Counted from the stretch's first letter, positions 33,592-45,186 are shown. The stretch is 64,000 nucleotides of DNA from Coenobita brevimanus (GCA_032717465.1 CM064697.1:1216501-1280500); one strand, 5' to 3'. The notes: generated by a model from the sequence alone, not told the origin. Made by a program: numbers and translations.

Positions 33592-34108
33592 TGGTGGGTG
33601 GGGGCAGTCACCATCCACTCACTCGATGTAGTGCTGCTGTTGGGTGTCTGCCCTTTCCTCTCCTCCATCCTTCTTTCCTTCCATCCTCTTCTGTCTTTCT
33701 TTCCGTCATTCTTTCCTTGTCCTTTTGCCTACGGATGACTTTACACTCCCTCTTCTGTCTTTCTTTCCTTCATTCTTTCCTCTTCCTTCTGCCTGTGGGT
33801 GACTCTGCACTGAGTGACAAGCCAAATGGTTTCCTGAACACCAGGAAACCATTTACTATGCTGGGTGGTAACCATATAACCAAATTTTGGCGCCTGGTGG
33901 TTTAGTGGGTAATTATTGCACTCCTGTCAAATTGAGCCGGTGAAGGTTTATATCCAAGGGGTGGTTGGGGTTGATTGCTCGTGTAATGCCACTCAGGGAT
34001 GAGTGAGGCTCGTCACTCTCATCTTAAATGTCGGGACCATCTGCCTAGCCCCAGTCTCCTACACTCCTCATGGGGCAATGTAGGATTGGATGATGGATGG
34101 ATGGATGG
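33592..34108 (+). mobile_element. Composite SINE, copy 3, with target-site duplication
   Basis: Complete unit: head GTGGTGGGTGGGGGCAGTCA, pyrimidine middle, hairpin (33824-33855), box A TGGTTTAGTGG (about 33,897), box B-like GGTTTATATCC (about 33,945), GATGG tail. Flanked by ATAAAATATACT on the left and ATAAAATGTACT on the right, a 12-bp duplication with one mismatch that encloses the whole unit. Confidence 0.85.
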
Positions 34109-34349
34109 ATAAAATGTACTACAGTGCTTTGTGACTGTATTCTTCTGTTTTGACAGGGTTTGTTTTAGGCTGCTTAAATTGATGTGGAAATAGAATTGAA
34201 CTCCAGCATTGAAAATTTGGTTTGGTTCAGTTTCATTTGTCCAGCACATCAAGGTCTAGGAAGTTTATTGTTACTAGTTCTGCTTGATAAAGTCATATCA
34301 CCCATGGAAGAAATAAGCTGTCATTTCTAATTGGTTCCATATTTCTCAG

Positions 34350-34543
34350 GGTGTATTCTATGAATGTTCGTGGGACTCCGTGGGTGCTCGTCACTACTAC
34401 CACAAGCTGTGTGCATTGGTGCTCGGTGGTGCCACCCTCTGTCCACACTGTGGTGCTGCTGATGGCTCCCGGGAGGTGCAGCTGGAAATGAAGCTTAGCA
34501 GGAAACCTGTTGTTTATCTCAAACAGCACCAAGAGAGGAAGGA
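34350..34543 (+). CDS. G9a: G9a/EHMT exon, Cys-rich domain part 3
   Basis: 194 bp, phase 0 in, phase 2 out. Encodes GVFYECSWDSVGARHYYHKL, CALVLGGATLCPHCGAADGS and REVQLEMKL. The family equivalent has FLECH, HRFHKAC and FCPHCGE. Tyr-Glu-Cys, His-Lys-x-Cys and Cys-Pro-His-Cys-Gly complete the zinc-binding region. The donor is GA/GTGTGT, weaker than the other sites, chosen because it alone gives the phase needed by the next exon (Glu then Ser-Ser-Ala-Arg-Met). Confidence 0.93.
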
Positions 34544-34612
34544 GTGTGTATTTCTGAGTATTCACTTTGGGTGTATTTTTCTTTAGCCTCTTCAACCCAA
34601 GGACTTCTCTTT

Positions 34613-34980
34613 TAACCCCCTAGGGTACGCAGTTCTCCAATCTTGACTACCCCCCAAGATGCAAAAACAGGCCTTTATTTCAATTATGTCAAAGGTTAAA
34701 AGTTTTATGCCAGATTTATAGAGCTTGAATTTACACACCCGAAAACGCAAACCCCACCCTCCTAGACCCAATAGTTACCGAGCTATGGCCCTTCAAAGTT
34801 GATAATTGTTACCCATCACGGCCCCGGCAAGAAAGAAAATACGCCACTTGCACCTGTTTTCTTCACAAAAATACATACAAAAATCACCAAAATCAATTTT
34901 TGTGTGTGTGTACAGATGTTATAAACCATTGTAATATGCTTAGAAAAAAATAAAATGGTGACAAACCCCCCAAATAAATA
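34613..34980 (+). repeat. Dispersed repeat with TTAA-CCCC start, copy 1
   Basis: Starts TTAACCCCCTAGGGTACGCA. The body has AAAAGTTTTATGCC..GAGCTTGAATTTACACACC..GAGCTATGGCC, shared with 54391-54600. The TTAA-C4 start suggests a piggyBac-like element, but no right end is visible. Confidence 0.5.
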
Positions 34981-35164
34981 TGATAAATAGTCAAAATTAT
35001 CCTCCCCTCCTCTCCTCTCCCCATACCTCCAATCTCCTCTTCCTAGGGAAAATGGTCATGAACCCCCTCAATAAAAATGTGATAAATAGTACAAATTATC
35101 CTCCTCTCCTCTCCCCTCCCCATACCTCCATCCCCTCCCTCCCCTCTTCTCTCCTCCCCTTTCC

Positions 35165-35285
35165 TCCCCTCCCCTCACCTAACCTCCCTTCCCCCCTCCC
35201 CTCACCTAACCTCCCTTCCCCCCTCCCCTCACCTAACCTCCCTTCCCCCCTCCCCTCACCTAACCTCCCTTCCCCCCTCCCCTCC
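35165..35285. repeat. Minisatellite, 27-bp unit, four copies
   Basis: Four nearly identical CTCACCTAACCTCCCTTCCC-CCCTCCC units in a pyrimidine-only tract. The surrounding 34,990-35,170 is also C/T-rich. Confidence 0.9.
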
Positions 35286-35321
35286 CCTCCGAGCTGTCAA
35301 CTCTAGCTCTATCAGTCTATT

Positions 35322-38310
35322 GCCAGATGCCCTAATCCCGTAAGGGGTGGCCACAAAGAAATCGACTCCATGTTGCCCTGTCCCCCACCACTTCACTGGC
35401 CCACTCCCAGCTCACACCCCCCTCTCATATACCTCTCCACTCCATCCCTCCATCTCATCCTTGACCTCCCCCTCCTTCTCCCCTCCTCCACCTCACACAC
35501 ATACACTCTTCTCGTCAGTCTCTCGCTCTCCATCCTCTCCACATTCCCAAACCACCACAATGTGTTTCTCCTAACGCTTCCTATCACATTCACACCACAA
35601 CTCCACATGCTCCTTTCAAATAACTCATTTCCACTGCTCTCACTCTTGACTTCTGTCCCTCCAGCAAGGTTCAAGATTCACTTCCATACATTAGCATTGG
35701 TATCACAATACTGTCATGTAGTAACTTTTTCACTTCCATGCTCACTTCCATTTTTCTTATCACAGCTTTCAGGGAACCAGCACCCTTTCTTCCTTGTTGT
35801 ACCCTTTCAAGCACTTCACCCTTTAAACTTCCATCCTTACTCATCACACTACCCAAGTACTTAAATGCACTCACATTTTCCATTTCCTCCTCATCCAATC
35901 TCACTGTACATTCACTGACTTCACTTCTCTCGAAGACCATCACTTTACTCTTCTCTACATTCACTTTTAGATTCCGTCTCTTACACACCCTCCCAAACTC
36001 ATCCACCAAGCCTAGCAGCTCCCCTTCATCTTTACTTAACAACACAGTATCATCTGCAAACAACAGTACAGGGAGTTTCCAAACACTGCCCTCTCTCATT
36101 AGGGCCACTCCAACATCCACTGTCCTATCTTGTATCTCTTTTATAACCCCATCCATCTACAGATTGAACAACCATGGAGACATGACACATGCTTGTTTCA
36201 ACCCAAACTTCAAATAGAAAAATTCACTCAGTTCACTATCCACACGCACTGCAGCCGTAGCACCCTCATGCATACTCTTCACAGCATTCAACAACTTCCC
36301 ATCTACTCCATATAATCTTAATACTTTCCACAATCCTTGTCTATCCACCCTGTCATATGCTTTCTCCAAATCCATGAAGGCCACGTACAGCTTCTTTCCT
36401 TCTCTAGAAACTTTTCCACTAAAAATCTAAGAATTAATATCTGATCTACACAACCTCTTCCCTTCCTAAAACTTCCCTGTTCTTTTCCAGCTAATTCCTC
36501 TGTTGCTTCCCTAACCTTGTCAATAAGTATCCTGCCATATACTTTTCCTATTACACTAAGAAGACAAATGCCTCTATGTTCACCACATACTTCCTTTTCC
36601 ACTTTTCCTTTGTACAAGGGAATAATTATACCTGACATCCAATCCTCTGTGACTCTACCTTCCTCCCAGGCCAATCTGCACATTTCCACATCCATTCGGC
36701 TACTATATCTCCCCCATGCTTAAGCATTTCACCAAACACACCATCAGTTCCTGAGGCTGTCTCCATTTTGAATTTCTTCATTGCTTCCACAACTTCCATC
36801 CTACTGATTTCTTCCTCTCTTCTCACATCCCTTCGTCTCCCAGCCATTCCCCAGCTACTTACACTTGCATTACTTTCATTCTGTATGTTAAACAATTCCT
36901 TAAAGTGTTCTCTCCATCTGGTCACCTTTTCTACCTTTTCCACTAATAATCTATCATTTTTATCTTTAACTTCCCACTCAACTTCTTTTGCACCCTGTCT
37001 AACCTTCTTTACCTCTTTTCAGAACATTTTCTTACATTTCCTCTACTTTACACTTAAATTCCTTTTCATCCACCCTCTTCTTACTCTCTCTTACTAATCT
37101 TTTCACCTCTCTCTTCCTCTCTACATATGACTCTCTCTTCCGTCTCTCAACTTCTTCCACGCCCCTGTTTCTCATCATCCACTAACTACATGTTTTCTTC
37201 TTTTTTGCCACAGCCTCTCTCACCTCTTCATTCCTCCATGCTGTTCCCTGCATCCCGTTTTGTCTTCTCTTCACCCCACACACCACCTCACATGCTGCAC
37301 ATATTTACAGTATTCTGTGAATATCTTGCACATACCTTCCACGTCCCCCATCTGCTCCAATCCATGTTTACCCAGTCGCTCCTCCACTTCCCTCGTATAT
37401 TCTGCTTTTTTTCCATCCTCTTGTAACCTTTCCACCCTCCTTGTATGCACTACTTCCTCCTATCCTTCCTTTCTTCTATTTCTATATTTCATTTGGACCT
37501 TGATTCTGACCACCACCAAGAGGTGGTCAGAAAGTCCGCTCTCCCATCCTCTATATACTCTTGCATCCATTACACACCCCTCTCATCCTGTCATCCACAC
37601 TCACATTATCAGTCATTGCCTTCCTTTCATTCAATTCACCACCCACCCTTCTCAGTCACTTGCCACATATACCTGTGGATCATTTTGTCCATTAAGAGGG
37701 TATTGGCTATCACCAACCCCCTCCCCCACAAATGTACACTAAAGCACTGCCATTCTCATCCACCTCTGCTGGCACATCCCACTCACCAACTACTCCATCC
37801 ACCTTCACATTCCGTACTTTTCCATTTGTATCTCCAATCAAAAACACTCTCTGATTCCATTCAAACTTTTCCATGCACACTTCCACACTTGTCCAGAACT
37901 CTTCTCTCACTCTACTTGCATGATCTTGCTTTGGCGCATACACACACAATCACCCACATTTGTAGTCCAACTTTCAGTCTTACCCACACAAGCCTTGAGC
38001 CATCTGATCCATACTCTGTTATATTCTCCTTCCACCTGTTACAACAATACACACTCTTCTTTTGCCCTCTCATTCTCACCTACCCCTTCACATATACCCC
38101 ATCCATTCTCCTTATCTCTCACACTCTCACCTCACCATTTAGTTTCAGTTAATTCACATACATCCACTTTCACGCCCTTAAATACCTGGACAATCTCTCT
38201 TTCTTTCATCTCATCATTTGGACCCCTTACATTCCCTTTATCTATCCGTACCATGTCCTTTGTTCAGTCCTTAGTCGTTATCTTTTGGTCAGTCCTGGTC
38301 CGAGGCTTCT
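35322..38310 (-). mobile_element. LINE family A, longest copy (endonuclease plus RT), decayed
   Basis: About 3 kb on the minus strand. The 5' part (about 37,950-37,700) encodes VIVCVYAPKQDHASRVREEF and WNQRVFLIGDTNGKV, matching the Tyr-Ala-Pro and Gly-Asp-x-Asn motifs of APE-type endonucleases. After a decayed linker come the RT motifs: WEEGRVTEDWMSGIIIPLYK, EHRGICLLSVIGKVYGRILI, GSFRKGRGCVDQILILRFLV, AFMDLEKAYDRVDRQGL, LLFADDTVLLSKDEGELLGL, VNVEKSKVMVFERSEVSE and RNTLWWFGNVERM. Frameshifts and stops throughout. The best view here of the family's architecture. Confidence 0.88.
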
Positions 38311-38389
38311 TGTTTGTACTGTATTTTTAGTTAGTTGTTTTCTGGGGAGGGGCACGAACCCTCCGCCAACCCACTTGTTGTCACGTAGG

Positions 38390-38555
38390 GAACACATTGG
38401 TTGGTTATAAGGTTAGCACCCAGTGTTGTAAATGCTTTCCTGGTTTACAGGAAATCATTTGGCTTGCCACTCATTGTAGAGCTACCATAAAAACAGAGTA
38501 CCACTACAGTCAGTGGGTGGGATAGTGGGTGCCCCCACCTACCACAAGAAGAAAT
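38390..38555 (-). repeat. Composite-repeat fragment (head and hairpin)
   Basis: Hairpin AAATGCTTTCCTG...CAGGAAATCATTT (38430-38460) and, reversed, the head GGTGGGGGCACCCACTATCC near 38,520-38,545. Lacks the tRNA-like module. Diverged. Confidence 0.6.
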
Positions 38556-38559
38556 TACA

Positions 38560-40870
38560 AAGGCATAAAACTTTTGGATCAGGTAATGAAAGTAATGGAG
38601 AGAGTTCTCGAAGGTGTATGATAAGGGAAAGAGTGAATATTGATGAGATGCAGTTTGGGTTGCCAGGCAGAGGGAACCACTGATGCCATATTCATTGCCT
38701 GACCACTTCAGGAAAAATGTATAGGAAAGAAAAGGGAGTTGTACTTTGTTTTTGTTGATTTGGAAACGACCTTTGATGGAGTCCCTACTGAAGTGGTGAC
38801 GTGGGCTCGAAGAGTGACTAGTTAGAGTGGTTATGGCTATGCATGTGGTTGCTCACACCCAGGTGAGAGTGAATGAAGATTTGAGTGATAAGTTTTCAGT
38901 GATTTTTGGTGTTCTTCTGGGGTTAGTCTTGAGCTCCTTATTGTTTGTTGGTCCCTGAAGCTCTCTCACGTGACTTCAGAATGGACTCCCATGGGAGATA
39001 TTGTATGCTGATTATTAGTGTTGAATGGAGAAAATGAAAGGGAGGGCGGAGGAAAATTTTTGGAAGTGGAGAGATGGAATGGGACATGTGTTTGAGAGTA
39101 ATTTCAGATAAAACAAAAGTGATTATATCTAGGGCTGGTGGCGGTTAGTTAGTTAAGATTCATCGGTACTCTCAGACCAGAGGGAGTGTAGCCATGTGCA
39201 ATTTGTCACAACAGTATGGGAAGTAACTCTGTGTTGTGCAGCATTTGTGATAGTGGGTGCATAAGAGATGTAGTGGTGAGATAGGTTGTAAAATACTGTA
39301 ATCCCTTTAAGACCCGGACACATCAAGTCCCGGACATTGTGGGCATGGGTCTTTGGACATCAGAAATGGCCAGAAAACGAAGAAAAAAAAAAAAAAAAAA
39401 AAAAGCCGATATGTGTTCATCCCTACTTTAAATTTGCTGTTTGGTGACTAACAGCTGTGTTTTTCTGCGTAGTTACCCTGATGACTTAGAGCACCCCTGC
39501 ATTCCTCCCCAGTTCCCGCCTACCTACCGTCGTGACTGCACACTCGTCGCCATGGCTGCCCATGGCTCGTTTTTGTGAATGAACAGTGAATAAACTGCAA
39601 TATGTTGCCACTAGACCACATGGGAATCTACAGTTTTGTGCAGTGTTAAGAAATTATAAGTCAGAGTGCAAAGGATTAAGTGCAGAGTGCAACACTGGCG
39701 TGTTGCATCTGGCGTGGCGCAAGTAAGAACAGAATGTGCAGTGTTAAACAATTACGGTATAATTCACAGTGCAAAGGATTAAGTGCAACACAACATAGGA
39801 TTACTGTATGTGCTTCAAGTGCACTTCACCACTCTCAGAGCCATAGAGGAGGTGGGTTAATCTTCGTGGCGGCCACAGACGGGTCGTAAGTACCCTATAC
39901 CCTGCTAAATATTTTCCATACTCACTTCTGATTTCTCGTTCTCTGGTTCCTTTTCATTTATTTCATGGTTTCTGTCCCTTATTTGTGTGATTAGGGTCTT
40001 AAATAGGTGCTGTGCAGGTAGTTATGTGGTTTTCAAAGTTAGGTTGGGTTAGGGTACATAACTACATGTCCAGGGGACATTTTCCCAGTTCCCAGACAAA
40101 CCCAAGTCCCGGACATACCTTTGGCTCTATTACATCGGATCTTGGAGGGATTACTGTAATGTTGATATTGTTTGTGTGTAGTGTGTTGGGGAGAGCATGT
40201 AGAAATTGAGAGGCATGAAAGGATTGATCTTGCTGGAGAGTCTCTTGAGTGTGTGGAGGTATTTTGGTATTTGAAGGGCATGTTATCTGCTGGAGGTGGA
40301 AGTAGAGCTAGCACTGTGGCTAAGGTAAGGAGTGGTTGGAGGAAGTTCAGGGAGCTTTTGCTTCTCCAAAAATTGAGAGGGCTCTCCCTCCATGCTAAGA
40401 GATCCTTGTATGTGGCGTGTGTTAGGCATGTTATACTGTACGATAGTGAGACCTGGGCAGTAAAGGAAGAGGATATTTATAGGCTCAAATGTACAAAAAT
40501 GATGTTATTAGATGAATATGTAGTACATCCTTCAGTGCAAGGCCTGGGGGGCTAGGATTGCAATTGAAGACTTGAGAGGACGTGAATGTATTGGTGATAT
40601 GGTGAGGAGGGGTAGATTGAGGTGGTTTGGGCATGTTAGAGGATGGAGGATGACAGTTGGGTAAGGAAGGTGAGAGGTTTGAATGTCAAGAGTAGAGTTA
40701 TAAGAGGCAGACCGAAAAAGACCTGGAATGAGGTCATAAACTTTGACCTCAGGGAAAAGGGACTGAATGGGAAGGCTCCCAGAGATCGAGCAGCATGGAG
40801 AGCCACCATTAGGTGACCAGGGCTGACACATGCAAGCATGTTGGAACCTTTATAAATGATACAGTATGAT
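38560..40870 (+). mobile_element. LINE family B, RT to 3' end, split by a MITE
   Basis: The first part (38,560-39,293) encodes QVMKVMERVLEGV, VNIDEMQFGLPGRGTTDAIF, KKRELYFVFVDLETTFDGVP and traces of the RT core, followed by a Cys-rich remnant. The second part (40,159-40,870) encodes GEHVEIERHERIDLAGESLE, SLYVACVRHVILYDSETWAV and LRWFGHV-like text, then the 3' tail to GCAAGCATGTTGGAACC. The MITE at 39296-40156 separates them; comparison with 25640-26625 shows the halves were once joined. Confidence 0.75.
39296..40156. mobile_element. TA-flanked non-autonomous element inside LINE B
   Basis: 861 bp with TA on both sides (39294-39295 and 40157-40158). Left end CTGTAATCCCTTTAAGACCC; complemented right end CAGTAATCCCTCCAAGATCC. 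Inside are a poly-A run and two direct copies of GTGCAAAGGATTAAGTGCA-like sequence (about 39,666 and 39,768). Its right end (CCTTTGGCTCT..GGGATTACTG) is shared with 44,690-44,731, so the family has another copy. Confidence 0.8.
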
Positions 40871-41008
40871 AGTTTGGTTGTGTACTGTACATTGATATTG
40901 AACTGGTATGTAGGTTGCATTTATTATGTATTATTTGTTTTAAGCTTCACAGTGATGAAATATAGTTGGACATGAAATTTATTTTTCTCACATTTTGGTT
41001 ATTGTCAG

Positions 41009-41215
41009 ATCATCTGCACGCATGACGTGGACCAAGCAAGGTGAAACCCTTGAAGAAGATGCCCCTGGATCAGGGATTTTGCCAGAAGAAGAACCTACTC
41101 TAGAGTTGAAAACCGGCCATGTGATATCTGCAAATAATCTACCTCTGGGTCCAGCTAGAGATAGACTCCGTGATGCCATCCGCTCAATCAACCTTGGCAA
41201 GACATTGAATAACAA
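41009..41215 (+). CDS. G9a: G9a/EHMT exon, linker before ankyrin repeats
   Basis: 207 bp, phase 2 in, phase 2 out (AACAA/GTGGGT). Encodes SSARMTWTKQGETLEEDAPG, then an acidic stretch and NNLPLGPARDRLRDAIRSIN. Ser-Ala-Arg-Met and the later Gly-Leu-Pro-Leu-Gly-Pro-like helix are shared with mammalian G9a immediately before the ankyrin domain. The ATG at 40995 lies in the acceptor region and is not a start. Confidence 0.93.
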
Positions 41216-41997
41216 GTGGGTTCCCTGGTTATGTTGAGATAATGATAAGTGTGTTTGGATTCTAGTTTGCCTCCCCCCCCCCTTTTTTTTTTTTTCTCCA
41301 TTAATCCTTTGTGTTAGAGAGGAAAAAAATTGCTGTTCATCTCCTTCGTGCATTTCATAAAAGGCAGTTAAAAAAGGCAGGAGTTGAAGGTTTGAAACCT
41401 TTCTGCATGCATCATGTTACGGTAATTCCATTTTTTTACTTCAAGCAGCCACTTCCCTTTTGTCTCACAAAAGGAGGGGGAGACAGTACTTTTGGCTACC
41501 TTTTTTCATCCATTTTACATTCCCAGTTTGATCACAGAGCTCTTGTACAGTATAAGTTCTCCCACTGCAAACAAATGTGAGAAAAAGGGTTATGGTGTTA
41601 GTATGGTAATTTAATTTCGTGTGGCATACATATATTTTGTATGACATTTTTTAATATTTGCTTGGGCTAGCCTTTTAACTTGGTGTTTTTTCATGTTTGT
41701 TATTTAAGAATAGTAGTTATGTAGGGGTGGGTGGGGGAAACAGATATTTCACTTTGCCTTTTACTAGATACATTTGCGTTGATTATCATGAAACTATAAT
41801 GAAACATGAATATCAATGAAATGAATATCATTTAATTTGAAGCCTTGTACAGTATTAATGTAATTCATTTTATGAATGCATTAAGCATTAAAAATACTAA
41901 ATATACCAAGCAAGAGGTGGATCTTGTATGTTTTGTAAGTAAATAAATGGGTAATGATCTCTTATTTATGCCTGATCGATCAACACTTCCTTTCCAG
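41216..41997 (+). other. Short intron, no element recognised
   Basis: 782 bp with C and T homopolymer runs near 41,270-41,295. No supported coding potential. Confidence 0.5.
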
Positions 41998-42065
41998 ACC
42001 ATCAGCCAAAGCAATGTACTGGGCATGTAAACAGAATGATCTGGAGAAATTGCTTCATATTTTAG
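41998..42065 (+). CDS. G9a: G9a/EHMT small exon, ankyrin repeat 1 start
   Basis: 68 bp, phase 2 in, phase 1 out (TAG/GTAAAT). Encodes PSAKAMYWACKQNDLEKLLH then Ile-Leu. Corresponds to the start of the first ankyrin repeat in G9a (family text LYLSVKQGELQKVILML). Joins in frame with the next exon through Val-Asn-Gly. Confidence 0.9.
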
Positions 42066-43830
42066 GTAAATATCAAGTCTGTAATGTTTGATTAATATTA
42101 CTGCTAGTTGATGTGGGAGCATATAAACTTAGTTCAAGTATGGTGGCTCTGTCTGTGTGAAATTGATATTGGTAGGTTGTTGTCCAATTTACTTTATTTC
42201 ATTAATTCTTTGTCTCATGATGTATTTTTCATTACATTTTTGCTGCCAGCAGACAGTGTTAATGAGCTTGGGAGAAACTTTAGAAAGTGTGGTAGGTTAT
42301 AGTGTTCTTTACAACTTCACTTCAAGAGATATCCCCTAAACTGCATCAGATAATCTGTTTTGTAATCAGAATTAAATAAGGAAGGTGTGTTTTGGTTGAA
42401 GGGGTTAAGGATGGAAAGAACGTAAGCATTTTAATCTGGATTCCAGAGCCTTGAATGTTGTGGAAAATTGCGTGGTCCATTTCACTGCCAATACCCATTT
42501 TCTTCCAACCTGGCCTATGGTTTGTGGGAACCAGGCACAAACCCTATCACACATGTTCCTCGGCAAAAAGCATACCGGAGTCTGTCCCACCGTCTCACAC
42601 GAGCCACATGTATCAGACGCAACATGACTTTTTCTTCATTCACTGAGGGGAGAGTGATTGCTGCATTGGCTCTTGCAGTGGTGGCACTTGAGAAGAAAGA
42701 AGCGGCGACGGCCAAAACCATGAGAAGGCGGCTCTTGTGACAAGGGAGTGGCCTTATATTTTCAATGAGGGCAGTTTCAGCAGTCCTTTTCCATACTATC
42801 TGCCTAGATGCCATCGTATCTGCAGTGTTGAATGAACGGAGAGATACATACAATACGCTTTCACCCAGTGTGGTGTGCTGTATCCACTCCCCAGTGTAAA
42901 CCACTGAGTTATCGACATTGTTATTTCACCTGTGCACGATATAAAATGTTATTTAAGCTTTCATTTTTAATAATATATATAATGGAAAATAACAAGCACT
43001 CTAGGAGGGAGTTATAACTTTAAAAAAATTAAACAAAATACTGCAGTATAGCCTCCAATTCTCCATTCAGCTCGCTCTGCTATCAGAGAATACGTTTTGT
43101 TCCTGGTTTTGTCGGCAGGATTGAATTTGAGCCGAATCCAGTTTTGCCGATGAAATCCTCGGCGGCTGCCATGGTTTCTTGGGCGGTTACCACGATTTCT
43201 TTGGCAAACCATGATTTCAGGTACCGTGTGATACCCCTTTAAACAGACCACAACCACGAGTAAATGTACGGTAAAAGTGCCTGTCTGCCTGTTGACACAC
43301 ACTCCTCGCTTCTCCACACTCCTATCCCTCCTTCATACCCTCCCGGCTCCCCCTCACTCCCTCAGTCTGTACCCTCCTCCATGATGATAACACTGACTCA
43401 TGAGTTTTCAAAGTTTTTTGAGATTTATTTGACTGCTTTTGGTCGTATCAAAATTCCGAAGTTGCCGCGGGAAAGTCAGTGAAATTCTGCATCTAGACAT
43501 GTGCTTAACTCTTGGAAGGTGCTGGCAAAATTTTGCACTAGGATGGTGGGAAGTTATATGAGGGTAAGTTTTACTCCTGAACACTTTATTCTTGCTGCAT
43601 TTCTGTCTTTTACTTAAAAGTTTTGTGTGTGTTTATTAGCTTATCTTATAAACACCATCGAAGATGGTGGTATACCATTTATGCCAATATAACCAATTTC
43701 CGGTGGCATATTTGGCCATGGAAATTTTTTTTGAGCCCTAGGAGCAATCACTTATCACAGCCAACAGGTTTTCAAACCTTTTTCAGTTTTTTTGTGGATT
43801 TTTGTTGTTTATGCATTGTTTTCTTGATAT
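42066..43830 (+). other. Intron stretch, mostly unassigned
   Basis: No gene called. A plus-strand frame at about 42,468-42,740 has an Ala-rich ALALAVVALEKKEAATAKTM then RRRLL that faintly recalls Harbinger-type protein N-termini, but this is not enough to assign. A possible left end of the 44.7-kb MITE (CAGTATAGCCTCCAATTCTC, about 43,046) is also uncertain. Confidence 0.35.
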
Positions 43831-43839
43831 CTTGCATTT

Positions 43840-44600
43840 AATATGGATAATCCTGTGTATGTTTTGATGTCTCAAAATGGCAGAATGACAGGAAAACAGA
43901 GCCAGTGTTAGGAGGGGTACTGTACATGCAGTAGTGTGTATACATTGGGCATTTTTTTGCTTTTCATTATTTTTTTTTCATGGTTTTGTTGATGTTTAGC
44001 ATTAATATGGATAATCCTGTGTATGTTTTGATGTCTCAGTATGGCAGAATGTCTGGAAAACAATACCAAAATTAGGAGGGGTACTGTACATACAGTAGGG
44101 TGTAGGTTGGGTGTTTTTTGGTTTTCAGTGTTTTTTTTTTTTTCATGGTTTTCTTGGTGTTTAGCATTACTTTGGATTATCCTATGTGTGTTTTGATGTC
44201 CAAATATGGCAGAGTGGCCTAAAAACAATGCCAAAATTAGGAGGGGTACTGTATATACATTGGTGTATAGGTAGAATGTTTTTTGGTTTTCATTTTTTTT
44301 TTTTTTTTTTTTTTTTTTTCATGGTTTTGTTGGTGTTGGAAATTGTTTTGGATAATCCTATGTATGCTTTGATGTCAAAATATGGGAGAATGACTGGAAA
44401 ACACTGCCAAAATAAGGAAGGGTACTGTACATACGGTACTGTTTAGGTAGAGTGTTTTTTGGTTCTCAGTGTTTTTTTCTGAATGGGTTTCTTGGTGTTT
44501 AGCATTACTTTGGATATTTCTTTATGTGTTTTGACATCTATATATCCCAGAATGACCAGAAAACACTGCCCATTTAAGCATAGATACTGTACAAATAGGT
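43840..44600. repeat. Tandem array, five units of about 165 bp
   Basis: Each unit has GGATAATCCTGTGTATGTTT, GATGTC, ATGGCAGAATGAC-GGAAAAC, TTAGGAGGGGTACTGTACAT and a poly-T tract before the next unit. Unit starts are 43845, 44009, 44174, 44350 and 44512. Moderate divergence between units. Probably internal to the non-autonomous element whose right end is at 44731. Confidence 0.8.
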
Positions 44601-44689
44601 TAGGTCTAGGTTGGAGGTTGGGTATAGGTAGGGTCTAGGTATGGTAGGGGATTAGTGATCATTATCCAGTAATTGCCACTACCTGGACA

Positions 44690-44731
44690 TGCCTTTGGCT
44701 CTGTTAGGTCCGGATAAATGAGGGATTACTG
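44690..44731. mobile_element. Right end of a TA-flanked element (same family as 39296-40156)
   Basis: CCTTTGGCTCTGTTAGGTCC...GGGATTACTG followed by TA (44732-44733). It matches the right end at about 40,120-40,156. The left end is not firmly located. Confidence 0.55.
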
Positions 44732-44744
44732 TAATTGACATCTG

Positions 44745-44895
44745 GTTGTCTAGTGTGTTGGCGCAATTCAGTTGGTAGGGGCTCACAAGGGTTTGCATCT
44801 GAGGGATAGTTAGGGCTTATTGTTCCTGTGGTGCTAGTTGGGCAGGATGATGGATGGATGAATGGATAATGATGGATGGATGTGGATGGATGGAT
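44745..44895 (+). mobile_element. Diverged tRNA-derived SINE module
   Basis: GGTTTGCATCTGAGGG, AGGGCTTATTG and GGGCAGGATGATGGATGGAT follow the order of the composite SINE 3' half and its GATGG tail. Strongly diverged. Ends about 60 bp before the next exon's acceptor. Confidence 0.5.
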
Positions 44896-44956
44896 GGATG
44901 ATATATTTAAGTGACATAGTGTATAGCTTAACTTTTTTTTTTTTTTCTTCTTCCAG

Positions 44957-45186
44957 TTAATGGGTTGAGTCCCAATGTGAAGGTCAAAGAATATGGAAAC
45001 CAGACAGGGCTGCATGTTGCAGCTGCATATGGAAGTCTGGCAGCCCTACATGTGTTGATATTGTCAGGTGCCACCATTGATATGACAGACACGCAGCTCA
45101 TGACGCCACTTATGGTTGCCATCACTAAGGACCAGAATAACATCGTCCACTATTTAGTACAAGCAGGAGCTTCTCTCATGGCAAAG
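44957..45186 (+). CDS. G9a: G9a/EHMT exon, ankyrin repeats 1-3
   Basis: 230 bp, phase 1 in, phase 0 out. Encodes VNGLSPNVKVKEYGNQTGLH, VAAAYGSLAALHVLILSGAT, LMTPLMVAITKDQNNIVHYL and VQAGASLMAK. Clear ankyrin signatures (x-Thr-x-Leu-His-x-Ala-Ala-x-x-Gly, then Leu-Leu-x-x-Gly-Ala). Matches G9a repeats with RTPLHAAAQKGSVEICHVLL and RTPLMEAV. Confidence 0.95.

Noticed and set aside
33591..33905. Leu/Phe/Ser-rich open frames such as LSFLHSFLFLLPVGDS, recurring at 15.0, 22.4, 52.5, 56.2 and 62.5 kb
   Set aside because: Translations of the pyrimidine-rich part of the composite SINE, not a conserved protein. Frames are interrupted in other copies.
35165..35285. Regularly spaced repeats resembling a CRISPR array
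   Set aside because: Direct tandem 27-bp minisatellite without unique spacers, in a eukaryotic intron.
42515..42904. 129-codon minus-strand open frame and the opposite Ala-rich frame
   Set aside because: A faint Harbinger-like look on the + strand only. No terminal repeats or conserved catalytic motif, and neither frame is supported.
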